Shown: positions 16,189 through 23,417, counted from the first letter of the stretch. The stretch: 23,417 bases of DNA from an uncultured Lachnospiraceae bacterium (GCA_934351925.1 CAKRJT010000037.1:1-23417), one strand, 5' to 3'. Notes: generated from the letters alone by a model not told the origin. A program made the numbers and translations.

Positions 16189-16419
16189 ATGAGAAACGTG
16201 GCAATGAATGTTAAGAATTATCTGGTGAGAAAAGAGGCTGAAGCTTTTATGGCGGTATTCTCACCGAAGTTAAAAAAGGAGGGCAGTGCAATTGTTGCAG
16301 AGGTCATAGTGATTGTGGTAGTGATTGCGCTTGGGGTTGCATATAAGACAGGAGCTATTGCCTATCTTGATGATTTGTGGACATTTGTAACTACCAATAC
16401 CAAGTCCGCGATAAACTAG
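16189..16419 (+). CDS. Flp-like type IVb major pilin candidate
   Basis: This 76-residue protein follows CAGGAGGAAAAAAGAA, the strongest ribosome site in the operon, as expected for a major pilin. A long basic leader of 32 residues ends in KKEG, then SAIVAEVIVIVVVIALGVAYK forms the hydrophobic stem, with a short polar tail. This is the Flp1/type IVb pilin design. The Glu after the putative Gly32-Ser33 cleavage site is at +6 rather than the usual +5. The gap before it (27 nt) is the largest in the Tad block. Confidence 0.75.
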   Translation: MRNVAMNVKNYLVRKEAEAFMAVFSPKLKKEGSAIVAEVIVIVVVIALGVAYKTGAIAYLDDLWTFVTTNTKSAIN

Positions 16420-16426
16420 GCAGCTT

Positions 16427-16846
16427 ATGAAAAGATTTATACTTATAAAGAAAAGCGCAGTCGGAAACTTTATAAGCTGCATGATTTCCATCATCATTTT
16501 GATGATGCTGATGGTATTTTCAATAAGTACATATTTTAATCTGGATCTGGCAATCAGGAAGGGAAGGATTGAGAGAAGCTTTCTTCTTCAGATGGAGGCG
16601 GAAGGGTATCTGTCTCCGTCTGCCAAAGATGCCCTTACCCGGCAGCTTTCAGACCTGGGGGTTGAACAGCTCTCATATGCAGGAACTACTCTGTCTCCGG
16701 CCGGTTACGGCAATGTGGTCGTACTGTCCGTGACCGGGCGCATTAAGTTCAATAACATTATAGGCATGAAAAATCTATTTGAGTTTTTAAGGGGTGAGGA
16801 CACTGTTGATTTCAAAATTTATCAAAAGTCTACGGCAAAGTATTAA
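16427..16846 (+). CDS. TadE-like minor pilin (pseudopilin)
   Basis: This is a 139-residue protein with a basic N-terminus (MKRFILIKKSAVGN), one long hydrophobic helix (about 15-36) and a small extracellular domain. It sits directly after the pilin gene. The layout is that of TadE/TadF-type pseudopilins, which prime or cap the Flp pilus and are cut by the prepilin peptidase. No strong processing motif is visible; AVGNF is the best candidate. Its end overlaps the next gene. Confidence 0.55.
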   Translation: MKRFILIKKSAVGNFISCMISIIILMMLMVFSISTYFNLDLAIRKGRIERSFLLQMEAEGYLSPSAKDALTRQLSDLGVEQLSYAGTTLSPAGYGNVVVLSVTGRIKFNNIIGMKNLFEFLRGEDTVDFKIYQKSTAKY

Positions 16847-17471
16847 CAGAAAGAAAGACGGAGCAGCAGTATTCCCGCTTTGTGCGGTGATAGTGATATT
16901 TCTTGTGATGCTGTGCAATTTTATGTACCGTAGAAATTTCATTCAAATCAATTATGAGAAAATTGACACATCACTCACGGATGCGCTGCTTGCCGGAGGA
17001 GTAATCAATTATTCCGAGTTCGGCAGGACAGGGAGGGTGATGATACAGGAGGGTGAGGAACCTTCGGTATGGGACAGCTGCTTTAACAATTCATATAGGC
17101 TGTTTGATGAATGCCTGAAAGCAAACCTCAGACTTGATGACGAGTATAATGCCACGGTGGATAACGGCATTATAGGGGCTGTGAGTATCCTGGAATACAG
17201 GGTGTACAACTATATTGAGACGGAGGAAGGCTTTTATATCACGGAAATGGGGCTGGACAATGGACGGGGCTATGCCATACGGCATGACCTGAATGAGCGG
17301 GTTTATGTAAATGCAAATAATTCCCAGGTTGAAATCAGTGAGACATCTGTATATGGAAAAATAGGTTTTAGGTTCCGGCTTGCCACGCGCACGCCGTGGC
17401 TTAAAGGCATGCCGGAGCAGTATTTTGAGGATGACTATACCGTTACAAGGATTATAGGCATCGCACATTAG
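16806..17471 (+). CDS. Second TadE/TadG-like pseudopilin
   Basis: The chosen start is a TTG at 16806, six bases after GTGAGG, giving 221 residues. A GTG at 16794 in the same frame has its ribosome site too close. The N-terminus KKDGAAVFPLCAVIVIFLVM has the Gly-Ala-Ala processing look and single helix of TadE-type proteins. About 180 residues outside the membrane follow, with many acidic and aromatic residues. It overlaps the preceding pseudopilin gene by 41 nt. It probably forms part of the minor pilin complex. Confidence 0.55.
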   Translation: MISKFIKSLRQSINRKKDGAAVFPLCAVIVIFLVMLCNFMYRRNFIQINYEKIDTSLTDALLAGGVINYSEFGRTGRVMIQEGEEPSVWDSCFNNSYRLFDECLKANLRLDDEYNATVDNGIIGAVSILEYRVYNYIETEEGFYITEMGLDNGRGYAIRHDLNERVYVNANNSQVEISETSVYGKIGFRFRLATRTPWLKGMPEQYFEDDYTVTRIIGIAH

Positions 17472-17485
17472 GAAGGGTATGAAGG

Positions 17486-18259
17486 ATGAAAAAAATTGTT
17501 TACAGAAGGAAGAAAACACAGGAAAACGGTGGCGATGTAAAGGCGGCTAAGGGCGGGGTATCCGCTAAGGTTATCCTGTACAGCATCATTGTTACGGCTG
17601 CACTCTACGCTGTACTTGTATTCATCGAGAAATCCATTGTAAATTCGGATGACAGGTCTCAGGTGTATGTTGCGGTCAAAGAGGTCCCGCAAAATCTGGA
17701 AATCTCCGAGATTAACATAGCTGAATATTTTAAGTTTGTGGACAGGCCGGATTCGGCAATTCCGGACGGATGCATTGTGCAGGACACCGGGCTTGTAGGG
17801 CATATCACTGACCGGACAATCTCTAAAAACGAGATTGTTACGGTGAACAGCCTGTCAACCCGTGATGAGCGGACAAAGGATATCACTCATCCCATTGAGG
17901 TCTCCCTCAATGCGTCCAATCTTTCGCAGTTCGTAGGAGGCGTCCTGCGAACGGGAGACTACATCAATATATGGTCGGTTAAGTCATGTACCGTAAACGG
18001 TGAGGACGTCACGGAAACAAAGCAGATATGTAGCCATGCATATGTTACCCGGGCATTCAGTTCATCGGGAGAAGCTGCGGCGGAGGGCGACTCTGATATG
18101 GCGGCAATGATTATCAATATTGTTATCCCGGAGGAGCAGGAGGAAGAGTTTAATGCCGCCATTGTTGAAGGTACGCTGCGTGTCAGCAGATATCTGTACG
18201 ATGCGGCGGAAGATGAGGCAGAGGCGGCTAAGACCAATACAGATAAGAGTGGAAAATGA
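17486..18259 (+). CDS. RcpC/CpaB-like SAF-domain pilus protein
   Basis: The 257-residue protein has a basic cytoplasmic start, one membrane helix (about 29-47) and an exported region. Residues 58-120 (VYVAVKEVPQNLEISEINIA, then VGHITDRTISKNEIVTVNSL) are an SAF domain, typical of RcpC/CpaB. A second part (IEVSLNASNLSQFVGGVLRTGDYINI) matches the conserved RcpC C-terminal region. In Gram-negative systems RcpC is periplasmic and helps the outer-membrane channel; in Gram-positive Tad sets its role is less clear, perhaps at the cell wall. It ends in an acidic Ala/Glu tail. It overlaps the prepilin peptidase gene by 4 nt. Confidence 0.8.
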   Translation: MKKIVYRRKKTQENGGDVKAAKGGVSAKVILYSIIVTAALYAVLVFIEKSIVNSDDRSQVYVAVKEVPQNLEISEINIAEYFKFVDRPDSAIPDGCIVQDTGLVGHITDRTISKNEIVTVNSLSTRDERTKDITHPIEVSLNASNLSQFVGGVLRTGDYINIWSVKSCTVNGEDVTETKQICSHAYVTRAFSSSGEAAAEGDSDMAAMIINIVIPEEQEEEFNAAIVEGTLRVSRYLYDAAEDEAEAAKTNTDKSGK

Positions 18260-18885
18260 CGGTATATATCATTAATACAGTGGCAGCATGCATCACAATG
18301 CTGCTGCTGTGCAGGGCGGTGAAGAAGGGTGTCATTGTAAAGAGCAGGGTATGGGCTGTGGTGTCGGCTGCCGCGCTCATTGCCGGAATTGTAGTGTTTG
18401 ACTGTAATGGTATGGCTGTGTGGACTGTGCTTGTTTTGCACTCGTATACAGACATAACAGAGCGCCATGTATATTCCGTGTTTACATGGCTGATGGCAGC
18501 GGTCGAAGTGGTGCGCTGCATTGTGTTACGGACATACATGGTGGTGCCGCTGTATACACTGGCTTTTTCAGCACTGCTGGTTGTGGTAGTGTCAGCAGCA
18601 CCGGCAGCTCTGCTTGGATTAATATACCGCAGAATTTATAGCTGGGCGTATGCGGCTGGAGATATTGAGATATTCATTTTGCTCATCTTAGATGTGTATA
18701 ACATGGGACTTAGACCGGAATTGGTTATGATAGATTACCTTTTGATTGCCAGTATTGTGTTTGTTACATATAAGGTAATCGAATTCATCATAAGAAAGCT
18801 TAGACATGAAGCAGCAGAGGCGCGGGGAGCGTTTGTTCCGGCGATGGCAGTGGCATATTTCATGTTAGCTTTGAGGATTGCCTGA
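18256..18885 (+). CDS. tadV: TadV/CpaA-type prepilin peptidase
   Basis: The 209-residue membrane protein has about six hydrophobic segments. The two expected catalytic aspartates of the type IV prepilin peptidases are present: Asp66 in HSYTDITERHVYS, and Asp136 in AAGDIEIF, the GxGD-type motif in which the first Gly is Ala. It would cut the leaders of the pilin and pseudopilins coded upstream. It lacks the N-terminal methylase domain, as TadV-type enzymes do. It is the last gene of the super-operon, and a palindrome follows three bases after its stop. Confidence 0.85.
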   Translation: MTVYIINTVAACITMLLLCRAVKKGVIVKSRVWAVVSAAALIAGIVVFDCNGMAVWTVLVLHSYTDITERHVYSVFTWLMAAVEVVRCIVLRTYMVVPLYTLAFSALLVVVVSAAPAALLGLIYRRIYSWAYAAGDIEIFILLILDVYNMGLRPELVMIDYLLIASIVFVTYKVIEFIIRKLRHEAAEARGAFVPAMAVAYFMLALRIA

Positions 18886-18888
18886 CCT

Positions 18889-18911
18889 TCAGGTGAACTC
18901 AGTTCACCTGA
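18889..18911. repeat. 23-bp perfect palindrome of the relaxase-gene repeat family
   Basis: The core is GGTGAACTCAGTTCACC, extended on both sides to 11-bp arms around a central C at 18900. It begins three bases after the tadV stop. No T run follows, so it is not a standard terminator, although the transcript could form a stable hairpin. It is nearly identical to the repeat cores at 1-318. Confidence 0.9.
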
Positions 18912-18951
18912 TATACATAAATTGTGCAGTGAGTATCACTGTAATGGTTCC

Positions 18952-18980
18952 TTGACAACTTAATATAGAATACGTCTTAT
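18952..18980 (+). promoter_or_regulatory. Weak promoter candidate
   Basis: A perfect TTGACA (18952-18957) is followed after 17 nt by TCTTAT (18975-18980), which matches the -10 consensus at four of six bases. It could add transcription for the genes at 19128-20262. The better promoter is the one at 19045-19073. Confidence 0.3.
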
Positions 18981-19044
18981 TTTATAAGGAATAATATTTT
19001 ATAGTCGCACATATAATAAATATAAAATTTTTATAAAATCTTTA

Positions 19045-19073
19045 TAGACAAAACATCTTTTGGCTGGTATAAT
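19045..19073 (+). promoter_or_regulatory. Promoter for the membrane protein and metalloprotease genes
   Basis: TAGACA (19045-19050), a 17-nt spacer and TATAAT (19068-19073) with an extended TGG before the -10 make a strong sigma-A promoter. ATAGAC (19044-19049) and GTCTAT (19075-19080) form an inverted repeat around it, a possible operator. The first gene starts about 48 nt after the expected transcription start. Confidence 0.7.
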
Positions 19074-19127
19074 AGTCTATGCACTATAGAAAGAAAAGAG
19101 AAGTGTGATCTAAGGATATAGAAGCAA

Positions 19128-19598
19128 ATGAAAAAAGAGAAGAAAGAGAAAAAAGGTACAAACTTAATGGATTGCTGGATAAATGAAAATATATTTGGTC
19201 GAAAGAAGCTGGATGGAGCAGCGTATTTTGCGTTATATATTATAATTCCAATAGTCATAACCAGCATTACCTTAATGACCCTCACAGATGATAGTAATTC
19301 AATAATATATTGTTACATGACAATTTTTATAAGTGCTATTAATTGCATATATGATGCAATGAACAGATGGAAATTTGACATAAAATGTATATTAAATACA
19401 AAACTTTTTATCATTATAATTTGTAATGTGATAATTATTGTGTATTGTATAATATCTGTATTTTATATTCTTATGAGCAAAGGTGCTTCTATAAGATGTG
19501 ATTGGCTTTTATTATTTTATATTATTGGAGCCATAGTAGCTGTTATAGATATTTTTGTTTGTTTTGCTGATAATATGGCATTTAAAGGCTATGTATAA
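19128..19598 (+). CDS. Four-helix membrane protein, unknown
   Basis: This is a 156-residue protein with a Lys/Glu-rich start (MKKEKKEKKGTN) and four hydrophobic segments (about 32-53, 59-76, 91-115 and 126-148). AAGGA lies 11 bases before the ATG, a rather long spacing. I do not recognise a family. It shares a promoter with the metalloprotease gene that follows 16 nt later, so the two probably work together. AT-rich codon use sets this pair apart from the Tad genes. Confidence 0.6.
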   Translation: MKKEKKEKKGTNLMDCWINENIFGRKKLDGAAYFALYIIIPIVITSITLMTLTDDSNSIIYCYMTIFISAINCIYDAMNRWKFDIKCILNTKLFIIIICNVIIIVYCIISVFYILMSKGASIRCDWLLLFYIIGAIVAVIDIFVCFADNMAFKGYV

Positions 19599-19614
19599 GA
19601 GAGGAGGCATATTT

Positions 19615-20262
19615 ATGACAGTGCAGATTTATTTGTTAATTACTATCCCTATTATTGTATCTGTGTCTATATTCTTTTTTGTGAATGTATACAAAATAAA
19701 GAAAAAGGAATATGCGTCACTTTTGAAAATGGATATTGATATGAAAGAAATGGTAGAGTCTGAAAGGCGAATAGAGAATTTTATAAAAGACAACAATTTG
19801 AACACACCATCTATTGAAGATATTGCCAAGGTACTGAATGTTGAAGCAGGGGGAACTGAGCAGGGGCTTAGTGACCAGGCATATATTGCTCAAGGTAGTA
19901 CTAAAGGGAAAAATATAGTCATATTTAAACCTGGATTATCTGATGTAGAAAAGAATTTTGTTTTTGCACATGAACTTGCACATATAATAAACAAAGATAG
20001 AATGCCTGCAACACGTCCGGAAGGTCATAATAAGGACTTTATTGAGCAACGCGCAGACTATACAGCATCTGCAATGCTGATGCCTATTAACGAGATTGCA
20101 GATTTTTTACAAAAACAAAAATATAGTGAATTATCACCTAAAAAGAGATTGTCATTAGTTAAAAATCTGTGTAGAAAATATAATGTTGCAGAAGTCAATG
20201 TTTTGAGAAGGATAAGAGAAGTTCAAGAACTTGAAAAAAATGGGTTTAAGTCATGCTTTTAG
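19615..20262 (+). CDS. Membrane-anchored ImmA/IrrE-like metalloprotease
   Basis: The ATG at 19615 follows GAGAGGAGG by six bases and gives 215 residues. A longer frame from 19555 overlaps the previous gene. One N-terminal helix (about 6-25) is followed by a basic segment, so the catalytic domain is likely cytoplasmic. FAHELAHIIN carries the zinc motif His119-Glu120-His123, and IEQRADYTASAMLMP supplies the third ligand Glu144. This is the M78 (ImmA/IrrE, DUF955) family, which cuts repressors to switch on mobile elements or stress genes. Most ImmA proteins are soluble; a membrane anchor is unusual. No cI-like repressor gene is seen nearby, so the target is unknown. Confidence 0.85.
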   Translation: MTVQIYLLITIPIIVSVSIFFFVNVYKIKKKEYASLLKMDIDMKEMVESERRIENFIKDNNLNTPSIEDIAKVLNVEAGGTEQGLSDQAYIAQGSTKGKNIVIFKPGLSDVEKNFVFAHELAHIINKDRMPATRPEGHNKDFIEQRADYTASAMLMPINEIADFLQKQKYSELSPKKRLSLVKNLCRKYNVAEVNVLRRIREVQELEKNGFKSCF

Positions 20263-20287
20263 CCTGTCTATAACATGAATAACAAAG

Positions 20288-20348
20288 TCCATTAACAAAT
20301 AAAAAGGCGTATGTATATAATGCATGCGCCTTTTTATTTGTTAATGGA
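20288..20348. terminator. Long bidirectional terminator
   Basis: Two perfectly complementary 22-nt arms (20288-20309 and 20327-20348) enclose 17 nt. Inside, a T-G wobble and an ATG/CAT pair extend the stem. The GGCG/CGCC base of the inner stem is flanked by A and T runs, so it can stop transcription from both sides. It ends the metalloprotease operon. Confidence 0.85.
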
Positions 20349-20387
20349 TATATGTCGACAAAATAATAAAAATGTATACACTATTTT

Positions 20388-20418
20388 TGTAGCGTAATTT
20401 GTAATTATACGCTATAAT
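20388..20418 (+). promoter_or_regulatory. Promoter and possible operator of the lipoprotein gene
   Basis: TATAAT lies at 20413-20418, with TTGTAG at 20388-20393 as a poor -35 at 19 nt. AGCGTA (20391-20396) and TACGCT (20408-20413) form an inverted repeat across the spacer, where a regulator could bind. The gene starts about 50 nt downstream. Confidence 0.5.
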
Positions 20419-20468
20419 ATAAACATAGAAGAAAATATACATAATGCGAAAGAAAGAAGGTATTAGAT

Positions 20469-21734
20469 ATGAGAAGATATAGCTTCAACCGCCTTATGAC
20501 TGCCGCAGTCATAACATCCGTAACCCTTATGAGCGCCGCTTGTAACAAGGCATCCGCCCCGGCAGGAACCCTGCCGGTGGGTACGGAGCTGCCAGCCGAC
20601 ACATCGAACACTATAAGCACTGAGGCGGCATCCACCAAGCGGGACAGCACCACAAATAAGGGCGGCAATACTAAGGAAACTGAGACTAAAAAGGAAAGCG
20701 GCAATGCCTCAAAGGATATCGGTACAAGCAAATATACCGGCACAAAGGAATCTGATACCGCTGAAAAGTCCGGCGAAGGTAACGTATCAGGCGAAACCTC
20801 TAAGGATACCGAAAAGACCACAAAGGCGGGCAGCGACAGCTCAGTGACAACAACCACAACAACTAATGCCGAGACTTCAGAGGCAGCTACAACCGTAACC
20901 GAAACCACAACATCAAAGGTAACGCAGACCACGACAGCCGCAACCCAGGCACCAACTGAAAAAGCAACAGAGAAGCAGACGGAGAAGCCAACCGAACCTC
21001 CAGCCCAGAAGCCGACCGAAAAAGTGACCGAATCCGCCACACAGGCACACACCCACAGCTACACTGCCACCATCACAAAGCAGCCGACCTGTACGGCAGA
21101 GGGAGTTAAGACTTTCAGGTGTTCCTGCGGTGATTCGTATACAGAAACGATTTCTGCAGCAGGACATGTCTTCGGAGCCTACGTTTATAACAACGATGCA
21201 ACGGAAGCTGCTGACGGCACAGAGACGGCAGCCTGCACTATATGTGGCGCGAAGGATACAAGGACGGCAGCCGGAACCAAGATAGCGCATGTACATAATT
21301 ACGCAGCAGCAGTCACAAAGGCAGCCACCTGTGCTGAGGAAGGTGTGATTACCTACACATGCTCATGCGGAGAGGCTTACACGGAGAGTATTCCGATGAC
21401 CGCGCACAGCTTTGGCGATTACACCTACAATGACGACGCCACCACCGAAGCTGACGGCACCAAGACAGCCACCTGCTCCGTATGCGGCGCGACGGATACC
21501 GTTACCGCCGAGGGGACAAAGAAGTCACTGCCTAGCTGGTATGATGAGCACCCGGGGATACCGCTGAATGTGGCTACGGGAGGACAGAGAGATGGGTCAT
21601 TGGAGGCGTACATGACAGATTTTGATTGGACAGCAGCATCCCTTGGATGTTGGGACTTTGGATATAGCTCAGCGATTGAGTTTGTTGGTCACTATGTAGA
21701 AGGAAGTGTATATCACGGCTATCTATACAAATAG
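20469..21734 (+). CDS. Putative lipoprotein with Thr-rich stalk and two Cys/His repeats
   Basis: The 421-residue protein starts eight bases after AAGAAGG. A signal sequence ends LMSAAC at Cys25, a plausible but not classical lipobox. Residues about 26-190 are a Thr/Ser/Lys/Glu-rich stalk with TEKATEKQTEKPTE-like runs, probably spanning the cell wall. Two 80-residue repeats follow, then a C-terminal domain of about 70 residues with several Trp and aromatic residues (LPSWYDEHPGIPLNVATGG onward). No sortase motif is seen. It is likely a surface protein for binding; the ligand is unknown. It has its own promoter and terminator. Confidence 0.7.
   Translation: MRRYSFNRLMTAAVITSVTLMSAACNKASAPAGTLPVGTELPADTSNTISTEAASTKRDSTTNKGGNTKETETKKESGNASKDIGTSKYTGTKESDTAEKSGEGNVSGETSKDTEKTTKAGSDSSVTTTTTTNAETSEAATTVTETTTSKVTQTTTAATQAPTEKATEKQTEKPTEPPAQKPTEKVTESATQAHTHSYTATITKQPTCTAEGVKTFRCSCGDSYTETISAAGHVFGAYVYNNDATEAADGTETAACTICGAKDTRTAAGTKIAHVHNYAAAVTKAATCAEEGVITYTCSCGEAYTESIPMTAHSFGDYTYNDDATTEADGTKTATCSVCGATDTVTAEGTKKSLPSWYDEHPGIPLNVATGGQRDGSLEAYMTDFDWTAASLGCWDFGYSSAIEFVGHYVEGSVYHGYLYK
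21048..21527 (+). repeat. Two tandem 240-nt repeats coding Cys/His-rich 80-residue units
   Basis: Units 21048-21287 and 21288-21527 have exactly equal length. Both share His1, His3, Cys15, Cys25, Cys27, His40, Cys63 and Cys66, with CSCG and CxxCGA(K/T)D motifs. The spacing suggests metal binding or disulfides. Related repeats are common in Clostridia surface proteins. Confidence 0.85.
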
Positions 21735-21769
21735 CTATATAGGTAAATTAAATATCTCTTTTGTATCTA

Positions 21770-21805
21770 AGACGTATGTATATTAAAAAGCATGCGTCTT
21801 TTTAT
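21770..21805 (+). terminator. Rho-independent terminator after the lipoprotein gene
   Basis: AGACGTATG (21770-21778) pairs with CATGCGTCT (21791-21799) with one T-G wobble, and TTTTTA follows. The stem has the same CGTATG...CATGCG core as the terminator at 20288-20348. Confidence 0.8.
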
Positions 21806-21886
21806 TATATTATGAAGAATTTTTACATCTTTCATATTCTATTTAGAAGCAAATCTATATCACATGAATAAATCAAGGAGGACTCT

Positions 21887-23417
21887 ATGAAAAGTAAAAC
21901 TACAATAAGAATACTTGCATTGATACTCGCAGTTATCTTTCTTACATGCAACATAAGAATTGAAAATGTATCAGCATTTTGGAATCAGGATAACCCAAGC
22001 GATGGAGATAACAGAAAGTATGTCCAAATGCAGGTACAGCTCATGCACTGCAACTGTAAAGATACTCATTACATGAACGGTGTCCACATTAAAGATATAA
22101 CAGGCGATACGGAAATTAAAAATTTCTCTATCATCCCTCGTGTCAACAATGACACCGCCGCCGGCACCGCACTCCCCGACACCAACAAGTACATCTATGA
22201 ATATGAGATGTCATATGCTGAGAGTGGGCGGGTTGACTATGCATTAGTCACCCAGCCAAACATCACCCATTTCAGCCATGCAGATGCGGCAAAGGATGGC
22301 ATTGTTGAGACGCACTACCGTATGTACTGGATAGGTGAATATGAGGGCTCAATCGCAAAGCTTGAAGATAAATGGACTGAGGTAAATACTGACGGCAGCA
22401 AGACAGTTATTAATATGCCGGGAGGCGGCATAGACTGGTGGGATTTCCAGTACGAGGCATTCCCGGCTATTGACATGTCCATCAGTCAGCAGACGTGGGA
22501 AACTGTTGAGAACATGGACAATCAGGATGAGCGTACATTCATATTGAATCCGGATATAGGAGATGACGCAGCCAACGGGCAGAGGTTCATCTATCTGCTT
22601 GAAGGAACCTACATGAATAAAGATATAGGTGACTCTAACCACCCCGCATTACAGCCACTAGGCAAGCCGGGATACGCAGGCGAGCATATCTATGGGCTGG
22701 TCGGTCTTGTGTTCTACAGAACGCTTGAATTTAACGCTAACGGCGGTTCGCTTGCAGTTGGTTCAGTATCAGATATACAAGTGTACAATGGGAGCAATAA
22801 AGGTAAATTATTCACTTGGTATAACGATGCGTCAAAAGAGCGCTGGTACTCAGACATTGATGTTACAGCTCCGCAGGCAGCCACACCATACGGTACCGCC
22901 TCAGTCAAAGCTCCGACCAGACCGGGCTGCTCCTTCGTCGGCTGGTATGCCCCTGAGCTCGATGACGAGGGCAAATTCATCTATGACAGCGACGGCAGCA
23001 TAAAGCTTACGGATATCCCTATCTATGACACGGACGGCAGGGCTGTCCTCACCTACACGGACAGCAACGGGCAGACTAAAACCTCACCTTACTTTGACAA
23101 GAACGGCAACTGGATTTACAAGGGCAATGTCACTGCAGTGGCAAAGTGGCAGTATGTAGGCAGCTACACAATTGAATACAGCATAGGCGAGTCCAACAAC
23201 ACCATACTGGTGCCGCCGGCGAGCGTGGACCTCACTGTTGGCAGCGATGAAAAGGCAGTGCTTGCAGACGGTTCATATATGACCGGAAGCGATTACACCG
23301 TTGATTTTGAAGTATACACCAACAACGGCAGCTCCGTTGCGGAAGTCGTTCAGCCCATCACGGGACGCTTCCCGTTCAGCCACTGGAGGATTGAGGGGAA
23401 AGAGTACAACAGCGGCG
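21887..23417 (+). CDS. Large secreted surface protein with InlB-type repeat, partial
   Basis: An ATG at 21887 follows AAGGAGGA, and the frame stays open to the right edge (510 codons), so the C-terminus is missing. Residues 1-31 form a signal peptide with a likely cut after VSA. Residues about 50-270 are an unrecognised exported domain with an early Cys cluster (LMHCNCKD). Residues about 280-355 (LEFNANGGSLAVG to CSFVGWYAPE) match the InlB/Listeria-Bacteroides repeat found in adhesins. After this come Asp/Gly-rich segments and YTIEYSIGESNNT, probably the next beta domain. It is a likely adhesin. Its closeness to a conjugation and pilus operon fits cell contact, but it may be unrelated. Confidence 0.75.
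   Translation, partial: MKSKTTIRILALILAVIFLTCNIRIENVSAFWNQDNPSDGDNRKYVQMQVQLMHCNCKDTHYMNGVHIKDITGDTEIKNFSIIPRVNNDTAAGTALPDTNKYIYEYEMSYAESGRVDYALVTQPNITHFSHADAAKDGIVETHYRMYWIGEYEGSIAKLEDKWTEVNTDGSKTVINMPGGGIDWWDFQYEAFPAIDMSISQQTWETVENMDNQDERTFILNPDIGDDAANGQRFIYLLEGTYMNKDIGDSNHPALQPLGKPGYAGEHIYGLVGLVFYRTLEFNANGGSLAVGSVSDIQVYNGSNKGKLFTWYNDASKERWYSDIDVTAPQAATPYGTASVKAPTRPGCSFVGWYAPELDDEGKFIYDSDGSIKLTDIPIYDTDGRAVLTYTDSNGQTKTSPYFDKNGNWIYKGNVTAVAKWQYVGSYTIEYSIGESNNTILVPPASVDLTVGSDEKAVLADGSYMTGSDYTVDFEVYTNNGSSVAEVVQPITGRFPFSHWRIEGKEYNSG

Noticed and set aside
18889..18911. Rho-independent terminator after tadV
   Set aside because: The hairpin would be strong, but ATATACATAA follows instead of a T run.
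20405..21052. Minus-strand 215-residue Val/Ser-rich frame
   Set aside because: It is the antisense of the Thr-rich stalk of the lipoprotein gene, with low complexity and no ribosome site.

Overview
The window looks like part of an integrative or plasmid-borne conjugative element from a Gram-positive bacterium of the Clostridia, probably Lachnospiraceae. Three things suggest this: the strong GGAGG ribosome sites with TTG and GTG starts, the Firmicutes-type transfer genes (PrgI/VirB3-like protein, TraC-like protein, VirB4, MOBP relaxase with an HxHxH motif), and the Clostridia-style Tad genes and InlB-repeat surface protein. The taxon is an inference; no rRNA or tRNA gene was seen.

Left end, minus strand (1-2415): a short tyrosine recombinase, a ribbon-helix-helix accessory protein and a MOBP-type relaxase form a compact operon. 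The relaxase runs off the left edge. Its C-terminal coding region is built from nine copies of a palindromic 36-39 nt unit.

Centre, plus strand (2477-18885): about twenty genes, mostly overlapping or separated by fewer than 30 nt, form one apparent super-operon. The first half is a type IV secretion system: VirD4 coupling ATPase, small membrane protein, VirB6/TrbL-like channel protein, a second membrane protein, PrgI/VirB3-like protein, SSB, YopX-like protein, TraC-like protein, VirB4 ATPase and an acidic membrane protein. The second half, with no break, is a Tad/Flp type IVb pilus set: TadZ/CpaE-like, a DUF5710-like protein of unknown role, TadA/CpaF, TadB, TadC, Flp-like pilin, two TadE-like pseudopilins, RcpC/CpaB and a TadV/CpaA-type prepilin peptidase. 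The arrangement suggests that the element makes its own type IVb pilus together with its DNA-transfer channel, perhaps for mating contact.

Right end (18886-23417): the operon ends beside a 23-bp perfect palindrome of the same family as the repeats inside the relaxase gene. A promoter then drives a four-helix membrane protein and a membrane-anchored ImmA/IrrE-like metalloprotease, closed by a very long bidirectional terminator. Two envelope genes follow, each with its own signals: a Thr-rich putative lipoprotein with two 80-residue Cys/His repeats, and a large secreted protein with an InlB-type repeat that is cut by the right edge.

The two most notable features are the fused T4SS-Tad super-operon and the palindrome family, which is kept at the DNA level in two reading frames and in a non-coding site 18.6 kb away.
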